NCBI RefSeq assembly: GCF_001854765.1
Contig: NZ_LJJE01000092.1
Location: forward strand, 62,001 to 126,000
Source of the DNA: Vibrio sonorensis
Lineage (GTDB): Bacteria; Pseudomonadota; Gammaproteobacteria; Enterobacterales; Vibrionaceae
Direction of reading: 5' to 3'
Length of the DNA stretch: 64,000 bases
Under the pieces are notes generated by a model. The model worked only from the letters and a program-made list of their open reading frames with translations, searched no databases and was not told the origin of the DNA. A program made the position numbers and the translations under genes. The stretch's first letter is position 1. Every line of letters starts with the position of its first letter. Positions 18,527 to 27,946 of the stretch are shown here, one piece after another.

Positions 18527-19891
18527 ATGTTTCCAATTGACCAGCCACTAAATCGCGACCAGTGTCAGAAAGCTCGTATGGCTAGGGATGCCCGTTTTGA
18601 TGGTGCCTTCTACATCGCGGTGAAAACGACCAATATTTTCTGTCGGCCAATATGCCCAGCTAACTTGCCTAAAGAGGAAAATGTCGAGTATTTCCACGAT
18701 CAGTCACAAGCCTTAAACGCAGGGTATCGACCCTGTTTGCGTTGCCGTCCAGATAGTGCACCAAGGTCATATGCATGGAAAGGGGTTGAAACCACCTTTG
18801 AACGAGCCATCAACTTAATCGAACAGGGTGCACTGAGGGAAGGGAGTTTATCGCAGTTAGCTGAGCGATTGGGGATAAGCGATAGGTACCTTCGCCAATT
18901 GTTTAAGCGATACTTAGGCGTCTCACCAAAGCAATATGCCCTTTATCACCAGTTGATGTTTGCTAAGCAATTACTGCATCAAAGTAAAATGAGTATTACG
19001 GATATTGCCTTTGCAAGCGGTTTTAGAAGTGTTCGCCGATTTAATGATGCGTTTTTAAAAACCTTGCAGCTTTCACCGAGTCAAATAAGAGGTAAAACAG
19101 CAGTGGGCGATTCATCTCATCAAATACTGCTGACGTTTAAAGGTCGCATAGATTGGGATAGAACGTTGGATTTTTATCGCCTTCGAGCTGTTGAAGGAAT
19201 AGAAAAGGTCGATGATGTTAGCTATGAGCGCCATGCCTGTATTGGTGATACCAAAGCTTGGATAAGAGTCCAAAAAGCGACAGACCACTCTCTCCTACTC
19301 GAATACAAAATTGAAGATATCACTCGTTTAAATCTTCTCGTTCGACGCGTCAGACGAGTATTCGATTTAGATGTAGATTTAACCTCGGTGGAAAAACATC
19401 TCTTGCATGTGTCTCCTAAACTGGTCCGTTATTCAGGCATTCGCATCCCCGGGGTTTGGTCAACGTGGGAGGCTGGTGTGAGAGCAATACTGGGCCAACA
19501 AGTCTCTGTAAAAGCGGCGATAACGCATCTAAATCACCTTGTGAGCAACTTGGGTGATGGAGATAATCACGCTTTTCCAACACCACAGCAAGTCCGAGAT
19601 GGGGACGTTTCCTTTTTAAAGATGCCCAACAGCCGAAAAGAGACGTTGCAACGCTTGGCGAGCTGGGTGTGCGACAACCCAGAAGGGTCGGTAAGTGATT
19701 GGCTAACCCTGAAAGGCATCGGGCCATGGACAGTTAACTATGCCTTGCTGCGAGGGCAAAGCGAAAGTAATCGTTTTTTAAGCGATGACCTGGTTGTCAA
19801 ACACGCTTTAAAAAAGTTTCCTGAGTTAAATGCTGAAACCGTCTCTCCTTGGGGGAGTTACGCCACCTTACATTGCTGGAGTCATGCATAA
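18527..19891 (+). CDS. Ada/AlkA fusion: phosphotriester-sensing regulator joined to 3-methyladenine DNA glycosylase
   Basis: A 454-residue DNA repair protein with three modules. Residues 1-80 form the Ada zinc domain (Cys39, Cys43, Cys70, Cys73 in IFCRPICPA and PCLRC), where Cys39 would accept a methyl group from phosphotriesters. Residues 85-185 are an AraC-type helix-turn-helix pair. The rest is an AlkA glycosylase with helix-hairpin-helix LKGIGPWTV and catalytic Asp in RFLSDDLVVK. It lacks the Ada methyltransferase domain, which is supplied by the overlapping ogt gene. It likely removes alkylated purines and activates its own operon. Confidence 0.9.
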   Translation: MFPIDQPLNRDQCQKARMARDARFDGAFYIAVKTTNIFCRPICPANLPKEENVEYFHDQSQALNAGYRPCLRCRPDSAPRSYAWKGVETTFERAINLIEQGALREGSLSQLAERLGISDRYLRQLFKRYLGVSPKQYALYHQLMFAKQLLHQSKMSITDIAFASGFRSVRRFNDAFLKTLQLSPSQIRGKTAVGDSSHQILLTFKGRIDWDRTLDFYRLRAVEGIEKVDDVSYERHACIGDTKAWIRVQKATDHSLLLEYKIEDITRLNLLVRRVRRVFDLDVDLTSVEKHLLHVSPKLVRYSGIRIPGVWSTWEAGVRAILGQQVSVKAAITHLNHLVSNLGDGDNHAFPTPQQVRDGDVSFLKMPNSRKETLQRLASWVCDNPEGSVSDWLTLKGIGPWTVNYALLRGQSESNRFLSDDLVVKHALKKFPELNAETVSPWGSYATLHCWSHA

Positions 19892-20370
19892 TGAAAAAAT
19901 ACACTATACTCAACACACCACTGGGGCTTTTGACGATTCAAACAAGTGACAAAGGGCTGTGTGGAGCTTGGTTCGAAACTCATACTACAAGACCCGAACA
20001 GCTCGGTGAACGAGACGATGAAAATCCTATCTTGACAAAGGCTTGTGCACAGTTAGTAGAATATTTTGACGGGCATAGAGCCGTTTTTGATTTGCCAATC
20101 GATACTCAGGGTACAGATTTTCAAAAACGCGTTTGGAATGTGTTACAAAAAATACCTTACGGTAAGTTGTGTACATATCAGGATGTAGCGGATAATATCG
20201 GCAACCCCAAAGCAGTACGGGCGGTGGGTGCGGCAAATGGGAAGAATCCCCTCTCTATTATCGTGCCTTGCCACCGAGTTATTGGTAAGAGTGGCAAACT
20301 GACAGGATACGCCGGAGGTGTTGAGAGAAAAGCCGCTCTGCTAGATTTAGAACAATCGGAAACAGAATGA
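19891..20370 (+). CDS. ogt: Methylated-DNA--[protein]-cysteine S-methyltransferase
   Basis: A 159-residue suicide enzyme that removes O6-methylguanine damage. The active-site motif IIVPCHRVIG carries Cys127; the DNA-binding helix KAVRAVGAANGKNP and the IPYGKLCTYQDVA segment are typical. The ATG at 19891 overlaps the alkA/ada stop (TAATG), so translation is coupled. Its stop overlaps the next start in turn (ATGA). The separate ogt gene completes the adaptive-response functions that E. coli Ada holds in one chain. Confidence 0.93.
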   Translation: MKKYTILNTPLGLLTIQTSDKGLCGAWFETHTTRPEQLGERDDENPILTKACAQLVEYFDGHRAVFDLPIDTQGTDFQKRVWNVLQKIPYGKLCTYQDVADNIGNPKAVRAVGAANGKNPLSIIVPCHRVIGKSGKLTGYAGGVERKAALLDLEQSETE

Positions 20371-20750
20371 TAAACAAAGGGATGGCGAAAGCCATCATGT
20401 TAGTGTGTAGCAGCTCAATGCTTCAAGGATGTTTTGAAGAAGAGCTGGATCAATGGGCAAATAGAAAAACTTACGATTTTAAAGGCGAATACATTAATCA
20501 ATACAATAGTGATCGCCTGATTTTTGACCAAGGGACGGTATATCACGAGATCGAAGGAATGACGCGAATTAGCAAAGTTTATCGCGTCGAAGATGGCATG
20601 ATATATATCCAGCAGAGAAATAGCTCCAAAGAACATCGCGAAGATATCAAGATGCGTATCCACGGCTCTGGAGAATTATTAACTTGCCAACAGTGTGCCA
20701 AACACCAACTTTCCAATGTTTGGCAGCTCGCTCCGCAAGAGCTTCAGTAA
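20367..20750 (+). CDS. Hypothetical lipoprotein in the alkylation-repair cluster
   Basis: A 127-residue predicted lipoprotein. The N-terminal signal ends in a lipobox (SMLQGC, Cys22). The remainder is soluble and rich in beta-prone segments, with a CQQC pair near the end (LLTCQQCAKH) that could bind metal or form a disulfide. The function is not recognised. Its start overlaps the ogt stop in ATGA, so it is co-translated with repair genes, which is unexpected for an envelope protein. Confidence 0.7.
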   Translation: MINKGMAKAIMLVCSSSMLQGCFEEELDQWANRKTYDFKGEYINQYNSDRLIFDQGTVYHEIEGMTRISKVYRVEDGMIYIQQRNSSKEHREDIKMRIHGSGELLTCQQCAKHQLSNVWQLAPQELQ

Positions 20751-20754
20751 ATGC

Positions 20755-22190
20755 TTAACTGGTAAACAGGGTGCCGTTGAGCAATAGGTGGGCGGCGATA
20801 CTCGCTACATAGCCCACCATTATGACCGGAGCCCACTTTAAATGACCAAAGAAAGTGTATTTTCCGTGCGCTGCTCCCATCAGTGCCACACCTGCTGCAC
20901 TACCAATAGAGAGTAAGCTACCACCAACCCCAGCGGTGAGTGTCACCAGAAGCCAGTTCCCCATTGACATGACGGGCTCCATTGTGAGTACGGCAAACAT
21001 AACGGGAATATTATCGACAATAGCGGACAGAACGCCGACCACAATATTGGCCCAAATTGGATCCCATTGGGTATACATAATGTGTGATATTTCCGTTAAG
21101 TAACCGAGCAGACTCAATCCACCGACACACATCACCACACCGTAGAAAAAGAGTAAAGTATCCCACTCGGCGTGGGAAACCCGTCGAAACACATCGAATG
21201 GAACCACCGATCCTAGACGTTTAAGCGCGTAGTCGTCGCGGTTAGCAATGGCGAGTGCGGCTTTTTGGCCAGTGAACGTTTGAGTGTTTTGCGAAGGTAA
21301 AAGCCAAAAAATTGTAGATAAGCGAGCCCCATCATCATACCGATAACCGGTGGGAAGTGGAGTACAGCGTGGAAGGCTACCGCCGTCGCTATAGTGAGAA
21401 TAAACAGGGCGACAATGCGACGTGATCCTCGCTTTAACTCGACGTGTTGGTGGACGACATCAGGCTTGGTGTTGGGAATAAAGAAAGACATCAGAATTGC
21501 CGGTAACAGGTAGTTGATAACTGAAGGCAAAAACAGCGGCATAAACTCTGAGAAGGAAACGTGCCCCGCCTGCCAAACCATCAAGGTAGTAATATCACCA
21601 AATGGGCTAAATGCGCCCCCGGCGTTAGCGGCGACAACAATGTTAATACAGGCTAAGTTGATAAATTTTGGGTTGTTTCCGGCGACTTTCATCACTACGG
21701 CGCACATAAGTAATGCGGTGGTTAAGTTGTCCGCAATGGGCGAGATAAAAAATGCCAAAATGCCCGTTAGCCAAAACAACGAGCGAAAGTCGAAACCTTT
21801 CCCTGTCATCCATGCCTGTAGCGCATCGAATAACCTCCGTTCTTCCATCGCGCTGATGTAGGTCATCGCGACTAGAAGAAAGAGCAATAACTCGGCGTAT
21901 TCAAGTAAGTTGTGCTCTAGTGCAGACTTGGCGAGTTCTATTTCACCTGATTGACTAAAGGCATAGCCGATAATGGCCCAAATTAATCCTGCGGCCAGTA
22001 AAACGGGTTTGGATTTTCTAAGTTGAAGGTACTCTTCAAGCATGACTAGAAGGTAAGCACTAACAAAGATCATTACACACACATAGCCTAAAGTGGTATC
22101 GGTAAACTGGTCGCTAGTGTGGTTTGATGCAAGGGCAAAAGAAGGCAAAAAAATAGAAAGAAGAATCGTCAAGCAGGTCAATTTCGGCAT
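20755..22190 (-). CDS. nhaD: Na+/H+ antiporter NhaD, split by a one-base frameshift
   Basis: Inner-membrane antiporter that exports Na+ (and Li+) in exchange for protons at alkaline pH. A cleavable signal-like N-terminus and about a dozen hydrophobic segments are seen. Motifs include SPIADNLTTALLM, AANAGGAFSPFGDITTLMVW and, in the second part, GVLSAIVDNIPVMFAV. The first frame runs to a stop near 21211; the family sequence continues (QKAALAIANRDDYALKRLGSVVPFD) in the next frame. One extra base in the T5 run at 21262-21266 restores 478 residues, the usual NhaD size. Confidence 0.9.
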
Positions 22191-22528
22191 GGCTCATTCC
22201 TTTGAAAGATTTGTTGTTTTAATTCTCGATCATTGTGATGCTGCTAACCTGACGTCCCAACAGGCGTATTGACCGAGATATACCCGTACTCAAAGCAGGT
22301 ACAACACTTATTCTAAAGGGGTTTTTTTGACCAATGTGTGAAGTGGGTTTGATCGTGACTAACTAATTAGAAACAAAGTTAGACAAAGATATTTTCAATC
22401 TGTTAACGCGATTGCACAAATAGCGTTGTCGCTTTTAGAATGATAGTGAAACGACTAAAAACAACGAGTTAAATGCTCGAAAGAGCAAGGATAATCCCCG
22501 AACTGAATCGGGGATTTGGAAAAAAGAG
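22191..22528. other. Intergenic stretch between nhaD and the dicarboxylate symporter gene
   Basis: No credible gene is present. It must contain the nhaD promoter (transcribed leftward from near 22200) and the 3' end of the symporter transcript. A GC-rich hairpin (AATCCCCGA and TCGGGGATT, 22495-22517) just after the symporter stop may act as a terminator, though without a clear T tract. Confidence 0.5.
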
Positions 22529-23833
22529 TTACGCTTTGGATTGTCTTAAGTGAACTTCTTCTTCTTTTTCTCCGGCGTGTGGGTCGTGGAATCGAGACTC
22601 ATCAAAAGCGCCTTCTGATTTGGCAACAATCACCGATACTGCGCTATCACCAGTGATGTTTACTGCCGTACGAATCATGTCCAGCAAGCGATCAACGCCC
22701 ATGATCAGTGCGATACCTTCTAGTGGTAGACCAACTTGATTGAGAACCATCGCCAGCATAACCAGACCAACTCCCGGTACACCTGCGGTTCCAACCGATG
22801 CTAGCGTCGCCGTCATGATAACCATAAGATAGTCGGTCATGGTGAGGTCAATATTGAACGCCTGAGCAATAAAGGCGGTAGCCACACCTTGCATGATTGC
22901 AGTACCGTCCATGTTAACGGTAGCCCCCAGTGGAACAGTAAACGAAGCAACTCGGTTGTTTACGCCCATTCTGTTTTTCACCGTCTCCATTGTCACTGGA
23001 ATAGTGGCGTTGGAAGAGGCGGTTGAAAATGCAAACATAATGGCATCTTCCATTTTGCGCAGGAAGGTGATTGGGCTAAGTCCTGTTAGGCCTTTGAGCA
23101 TCAAGCTGTAAGTGACCAAGCCATGCAGAATCAAGGTGCCAGCAAGTACTAAGAAGTACTCAGCAAGATTGACAATGGCGCCTAGTCCCAAGCCAGTAAA
23201 AAGCTTTGCCATTAAGAAGAACACGCCGTAAGGAGCGATGTTCATCAAGAGGGCAACTAACTTCATTATGACTTCGTTTAAGTCTGAGAAAATCGCAGCG
23301 ATGCGCTCACCGGGCTTACCCGCTGCACTGATCGCGATACCAAACAACACGGCAAAGACAATGACCTGCAACGTTTTCCCTTCCGCCATTGCACTAATAG
23401 GGTTGGTTGGGAACATGTCGATGATCACTTGTCCTAAAGATGGCGCTTCTGCGGAAGTGAAAGTGTTTGCTGCGGTCAAGTCAGCACCGGCACCTGGTTG
23501 GAACAAGTTACCCATCACAAGGGCTAGGGTGATGGCTACCGCAGTGGTCGTGATGTAAAACGCGAGGGTTTTACCTCCCATACGACCCAAGGTAGAAATA
23601 TCTTTTAGAGAGCTAGTACCACATACTAGCGAAACGAAGATCAGTGGTACCACGAGCATTTTTAAGCTTGCAATAAAGATTTTTCCACCGACTTCAAAAA
23701 GTCCATTTACTATGTATGCGTCTACAAATCCGTTGTCTGTAAATAGGGTACGAATAATGAACCCCGTCAAGATACCCGCTACCATGCCTAGAATCACTCG
23801 GCTGGTTAACGACATAGGTTTCTTGGTATTCAT
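22529..23833 (-). CDS. Dicarboxylate/amino acid:cation symporter (DAACS family, GltP-like)
   Basis: A 434-residue inner-membrane secondary transporter for C4-dicarboxylates, glutamate or aspartate. Family motifs are intact: the serine-rich reentrant loop AFSTASSNATIPVT, VPLGATVNMDGTAIMQG, and MGVDRLLDMIRTAVNITGD. Eight helices and two hairpins are expected. AAGGAG eight bases upstream supports ATG 23833 over the GTG at 23842. A CRP-like site at 23943-23958 lies about 110 bp upstream, consistent with catabolite control. Glutamate versus succinate specificity is not decided. Confidence 0.9.
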   Translation of the reverse strand: MNTKKPMSLTSRVILGMVAGILTGFIIRTLFTDNGFVDAYIVNGLFEVGGKIFIASLKMLVVPLIFVSLVCGTSSLKDISTLGRMGGKTLAFYITTTAVAITLALVMGNLFQPGAGADLTAANTFTSAEAPSLGQVIIDMFPTNPISAMAEGKTLQVIVFAVLFGIAISAAGKPGERIAAIFSDLNEVIMKLVALLMNIAPYGVFFLMAKLFTGLGLGAIVNLAEYFLVLAGTLILHGLVTYSLMLKGLTGLSPITFLRKMEDAIMFAFSTASSNATIPVTMETVKNRMGVNNRVASFTVPLGATVNMDGTAIMQGVATAFIAQAFNIDLTMTDYLMVIMTATLASVGTAGVPGVGLVMLAMVLNQVGLPLEGIALIMGVDRLLDMIRTAVNITGDSAVSVIVAKSEGAFDESRFHDPHAGEKEEEVHLRQSKA

Positions 23834-24286
23834 AGTGAACACTCCTTATAGTTATGCACTTCGACGTCATTTCGAAGTGAACCGGAGGTTATCAGTGCTG
23901 TTAGATCTTCAACAAACGCAAAACGGCGTAACGATTCCTATGTGTGATCTCGATCACTTAAAATTACCAAAATATAACGCCAAATTAACAATTGTTTATA
24001 GTGTTATTATCTAATTTTATCACCCTGTAACATATATTGTGTTAACGTTTGCTTTAGATACCTTTATCAATAGATAGGCAGTTGGATGCAAGGCATCTCA
24101 ATGCCCATAACTAACATCGAACTTTTCCGCTGTTTACTCAGCTTATATTCGAAATTTAACCAAATTTTTAGAGTGCTATTGGCAATTAAATTTGCGGTTT
24201 TCGATATTGGTAGGGTGAGTAAAGTGCAACTAAACTAGAAAGGTTTTAGCACTCTCGTTTCCTTCTCATCCAAATTTGGAGGTTGT
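23834..24286. other. Divergent promoter region (symporter / MBL hydrolase)
   Basis: No gene is seen. The left part carries a CRP-like site (23943-23958) and the symporter leader. The right part is A/T-rich and must hold the promoter of the MBL hydrolase gene, whose ribosome site GGAGG is at 24279-24283. No further operator was recognised. Confidence 0.5.
23943..23958 (-). promoter_or_regulatory. CRP-like site upstream of the dicarboxylate symporter gene
   Basis: TGTGA-TCTCGA-TCACT matches the CRP consensus in nine of ten core positions. It lies about 110 bp before the symporter start, a normal distance for activation of a leftward promoter. Confidence 0.6.
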
Positions 24287-25048
24287 ATGGCTTCTCAAGA
24301 TATTCAACACTTTTTCCACCCTCAGTCAGGCACAATAAGTTATGTGGTCTCTGACAAAGCGACAAGAGAAGCCATCATTATTGACCCCGTTGCCGACTAC
24401 GATGTTGATAGTGGAAAAATTGCCTTCGACTCAGTACAAGAAATTCTCAACTATATTGAAGAACATCAATTACATGTCTCTGCGATTATGGAAACCCATA
24501 TTCACTCCGACCATTTGACCGGGTCTTTTTATTTAAGTGAAAAACTAGGCGCGCCCATTAATGTTGCTGAAGGAGTAAAAGAGGTCTATTCGCAATGGAA
24601 AGACGATCTATTGCTGAAAGACCTGTATGAGTTCGAGCATTTACTGCTCGATCAAGAGCATCTTGAATTTGGAGATTCCGATTTAGAAGTGTTACATACA
24701 CCGGGGCATAGTGAGTGTGATATGACATTTAAGATTGGCAACGCCATGTTTGTTGGAGATGCGCTTTTTCACAAAGAGAGCGTAGAAAAGCATAGTGGCG
24801 TTGCAGGTGAGCACCTGTATCAGGCGCTAACCAAGTTGTACAACATGGAAGAGAGCACTCACGTCTACTTAGGACATGAGTGTTCAACTGGTGGAGAAAA
24901 AAAGCTACACGGAGCCAACTGCTTAAAGGAAGGCGTTAAACCGGAGGCGGAACCACCTCCGGCGGTCTGCTTACCCGAGCAACAAAGACATGATAAGCAA
25001 ATATTAAAGTCGGCGATCTCGTACAATCTAACGGCGAAACTTCCTTAG
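24287..25048 (+). CDS. MBL-fold metallo-hydrolase, persulfide-dioxygenase/glyoxalase II-like
   Basis: A 253-residue metal-dependent hydrolase. Metal ligands are visible: His71, His73, Asp75, His76 in ETHIHSDHLTG, then LHTPGHSECD, FVGDALF and YLGHE. This spacing matches the ETHE1/glyoxalase II branch, so persulfide dioxygenase or thioester hydrolase activity is possible. GGAGG upstream fixes ATG 24287. The last 55 or so residues (after GGEKKLHG) fit the family poorly until NLTAKLP; I could not decide whether that is divergence or a compensated sequencing error. The 3' end overlaps the convergent gene by 21 bp. Confidence 0.82.
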   Translation: MASQDIQHFFHPQSGTISYVVSDKATREAIIIDPVADYDVDSGKIAFDSVQEILNYIEEHQLHVSAIMETHIHSDHLTGSFYLSEKLGAPINVAEGVKEVYSQWKDDLLLKDLYEFEHLLLDQEHLEFGDSDLEVLHTPGHSECDMTFKIGNAMFVGDALFHKESVEKHSGVAGEHLYQALTKLYNMEESTHVYLGHECSTGGEKKLHGANCLKEGVKPEAEPPPAVCLPEQQRHDKQILKSAISYNLTAKLP

Positions 25049-27070
25049 TCGACTTATCGATAATCCAAATAAGGCAAACAGTACGAGATAGTTCAGGCTA
25101 CCTCCGCCTCCAGAGTGAGTCGGTGCCGGCGAAGAGAACATGGGATCTTGAGAGTCAGCTCGTGTACTGTCAGCGTTACTGTTTTCTCTGTTAGCACGCT
25201 GCTGACGTTCGAGGTTGACTCGTTTTAGGTTACTTCTCTCGATTCCGAGCTGTTCAAATACCTGTTCTTCGACCACTAGCAGTGAGGTGTAGTCGGTGAG
25301 CAGGCCGTATTCTAGAGCGATATCTATCATCGCCTGCTCGGTTTCGGTGCGAGTTTCTCCGAGATAATCCGCTTCCCTCGCCAATTTTTCGATGTTGGAA
25401 AATGCCCATAACCTTTCTAACTCTGGAAATTCGGGGCTTTCCTCTGGTAGCTCAACTTGCGTTTTATAGGTCTTTTCAACGCCATTTATCGTGGCTGTCA
25501 AAGTGATATTGCTAATACCCGATGAGAAATAATGCCCCATCAAAGTGAGTTGTTCACCGCGGTATAGGCGGCTTGTCGGGGAGATCACTATATCTTTAAT
25601 ATCCGTCCCGTCGACATCGACCTTGATGTTTTGAAATGCTAGGTGGCTGAGCTTACTGCTGACGTTGGCAATATGCCCATACATGTCGTCAGAGTTGGAA
25701 ATATTGACTGCAAATCCATTGGAAATCTCAGTCATAGGAACCAATAGAGGTTTGTTGGCTCCGTTACCCATGATAAAGGTAAACAACCTGACATCTTGCT
25801 GTCGAATCAAATCGAGAAAACGGGCTCGTTCGGTCACACCGACATTGGCTTCACCATCGGTCACGAGTACAACCCCAGTTGGTCGATCGGTGTTTAGCCC
25901 CTTAAGTCCCTTTTCCAGTGCCGCGTATAGATTAGTGCCACCGCTTGGTTGATGCTGATTTACACTGTTAATTGCGTTTTTCACGTTAGCCGGTGTTGCG
26001 GTTTCAAAACTCGAACTGAGCGCATAGGCGTTATTATCAAATAATACGATTTTGAAACGGTCTGACTTAGGTAGGCGAGAAAGTCCTCGCTTCACTCCGT
26101 CTAACAGTGAGGCGTACTTACCGTCCATAGAGCCGGATTTATCCAAGATAAAAACCCAGTCGCGTCCTTGTGTAATTGCGGATAAGTCATCACCGGGCGT
26201 AAAGGTGAGCTTTACGGTTCCCCTATTACTTTGCTCAGTGTTGCGGTAAGCAACCATATCGAGTCTGGCGGGCAGACCCTCGGCTAATCTCCAATAAACG
26301 GAAATGTCTTTGTTTAACTGGAGTGGCGTTTTGTCCTGTTCACTTTCTAAATTAGCACTATTGCTCAGCTTTGCTTGCCAGATCCCTAGACTTTCACCAT
26401 TAGGATTAGATAAGTGTGCCTCTGGGTGTGAGGGTAGGTACATGGCATCGATTGGATAGCCTGACTTTACTCTAACGTTAAATGAAAAACCCGATTCGAC
26501 GGTGTTCTCACGATGCCAAAATGCTTTCGCTTGTTCGTCTACGCCACCCTCTTCTAGCGGATATACGTAATGTCCAACACCGTGGTCGAGAAGTTGCCCT
26601 TGCAAGTAGACCAATCGGATTTTAACCGTATCTAGTGATGGCACCGGAAAGACTCGAATTCTAAAGTCATAGTGCTCATTTTTTTCAGCGACGGCTGCGG
26701 ATTGACCTTGAGATTTTTGCTGCTGATAAATCTCTTTTGCGCGATTTTTTTCTACGGCTTCTGCAATGACTTGCTGCCCATTAATCCAGTAGCTGAACTC
26801 ACCTACGACGGCTTTATCTGGAATGGGAAAGCTGTAAAGGGCTTCGAGTTCGGTTGCGTTCGGATTGTAAAACTCTTGTTCTACCACCGTGGTTGCAAAT
26901 CCATCTTCGATGAGAACATCGACGTGATGATGTTTGATGGTTAGTGGAAGGAGCTGGCTCTCTTTTGGTGATAATAGACCACTGGCGAGTAAGTTTGGGC
27001 TGATCAATACAGCGACGATAATTACGACAAAAGCCAGTGCTTGTTTGATTACTGGGATGAATTTCGACAT
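25028..27070 (-). CDS. VIT and von Willebrand A domain protein with GlyGly-CTERM-like tail
   Basis: A 680-residue exported protein. It has an N-terminal signal (about residues 8-30), a VIT domain (about 37-165) and a vWA domain from about 303 with an intact MIDAS (Asp310, Ser312, Ser314 in DKSGSM; Thr in SGGTNLYA; Asp in VTDGEAN). The C-terminus has a Gly-rich stretch (SGGGGSLN), a hydrophobic segment and a basic end (RLRKFRR), the layout of GlyGly-CTERM/rhombosortase substrates. A related set is described as marine proteobacterial sortase targets, but no sortase gene is nearby. A metal-dependent adhesive surface role is likely. Confidence 0.85.
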   Translation of the reverse strand: MSKFIPVIKQALAFVVIIVAVLISPNLLASGLLSPKESQLLPLTIKHHHVDVLIEDGFATTVVEQEFYNPNATELEALYSFPIPDKAVVGEFSYWINGQQVIAEAVEKNRAKEIYQQQKSQGQSAAVAEKNEHYDFRIRVFPVPSLDTVKIRLVYLQGQLLDHGVGHYVYPLEEGGVDEQAKAFWHRENTVESGFSFNVRVKSGYPIDAMYLPSHPEAHLSNPNGESLGIWQAKLSNSANLESEQDKTPLQLNKDISVYWRLAEGLPARLDMVAYRNTEQSNRGTVKLTFTPGDDLSAITQGRDWVFILDKSGSMDGKYASLLDGVKRGLSRLPKSDRFKIVLFDNNAYALSSSFETATPANVKNAINSVNQHQPSGGTNLYAALEKGLKGLNTDRPTGVVLVTDGEANVGVTERARFLDLIRQQDVRLFTFIMGNGANKPLLVPMTEISNGFAVNISNSDDMYGHIANVSSKLSHLAFQNIKVDVDGTDIKDIVISPTSRLYRGEQLTLMGHYFSSGISNITLTATINGVEKTYKTQVELPEESPEFPELERLWAFSNIEKLAREADYLGETRTETEQAMIDIALEYGLLTDYTSLLVVEEQVFEQLGIERSNLKRVNLERQQRANRENSNADSTRADSQDPMFSSPAPTHSGGGGSLNYLVLFALFGLSISRLRKFRR

Positions 27071-27191
27071 TTTAAGTCTCCTTGACTGCGCGGTATAACC
27101 GCTTCCTCTTGGAGCTAGAATGTCGAATAGAAAAGGCGGAAAGAAGTTTGCTTAGCCAAGTAGCGTATATTGCAACTTTGGGTGCTAAGTT

Positions 27192-27929
27192 TTACGACTT
27201 CTCCAGTTGGTCAAACAACGGAAGGTTCCACGGTCTAAGCGCGACCACCATAGAGGTGCCGTGGCGCTCTTCCATATTCAGTTGAGTGTCTTCTTTGCAC
27301 GTGGCGTAAAAATCGCTGACCAACTTGTCGATCTTATTTTGCAACTTGTGGTGGCTGGCGTTAGAGAGAAGTCCAGTGCTCATCACTAGCTTCTCTTCAG
27401 GCTTATTAAAGTAGCTGCGGAAAAACTCATTCAATACGTGCTGGTGGAAGAACACCTGAATGGGTCCACCAGGTATCCAGCGAAACGCGGGTGATACTTT
27501 TAATCGAATGCGATCTCCGGGTAAAAGGTCGATGATTTTTAGACGGTCGAGTAAAGCGAGCTTTTGAGTCAGTTCGTTCTTGCTCAGGTCATATTGCTCT
27601 AAGATATCTTCACAGGAATAGCCGTTGATGGCACAAACGGAAACAAGGAGCAAAACTTTGTCATCAATCAGCTGTTTTTCTTGTTCATAGGTCAGCTCTT
27701 TTAACCCGCGATTGTGGGCGTTGGCTAGTTGAAATAGTTCGCCCATTTCAATGCCAATCATAGTGCAAATGGCGTTCAATCGTTCCAAACTTAGACTGGT
27801 GCCTTCTGCCAGTAGCCTTTTTACCGAAGCTTCGCTAAGGTCGAGTTGCTTGGCGACATCGGTGTATTGAATATCGCGCAGTTTCAGTTGGCGTTTAAGC
27901 TCAGTGATCACTCTTTGGCTTTCTGACAA
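27192..27929 (-). CDS. XRE-type helix-turn-helix regulator with large C-terminal domain
   Basis: A regulator of about 245 residues. The N-terminal helix-turn-helix reads YTDVAKQLDLSEASVKRLLA followed by LSLERLNAICTMIG. The remaining 180 residues (with FRWIPGGPIQVFFHQHVLNEFF) are characteristic of a Vibrio/Shewanella regulator group of unknown ligand. A GTG at 27944 overlaps its own Shine-Dalgarno (GTGGAGGA), while TTG 27929 has GGAGG at eight bases, so TTG is preferred. It starts 17 bp after the alpha/beta hydrolase stop and is probably co-transcribed with it. Confidence 0.78.
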   Translation of the reverse strand: MSESQRVITELKRQLKLRDIQYTDVAKQLDLSEASVKRLLAEGTSLSLERLNAICTMIGIEMGELFQLANAHNRGLKELTYEQEKQLIDDKVLLLVSVCAINGYSCEDILEQYDLSKNELTQKLALLDRLKIIDLLPGDRIRLKVSPAFRWIPGGPIQVFFHQHVLNEFFRSYFNKPEEKLVMSTGLLSNASHHKLQNKIDKLVSDFYATCKEDTQLNMEERHGTSMVVALRPWNLPLFDQLEKS

Positions 27930-27946
27930 GGTATCGTCCTCCACAC

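Noticed and set aside
22495-22517. Strong terminator after the dicarboxylate symporter
   Set aside because: The stem is convincing (9 bp) but the minus strand lacks a T tract, so it is only mentioned within the intergenic note.
24890-25048. Compensated frameshift in the MBL hydrolase C-terminus
   Set aside because: The segment fits the family poorly, but neither alternative frame restores a better match without a stop, so it is left as divergence.
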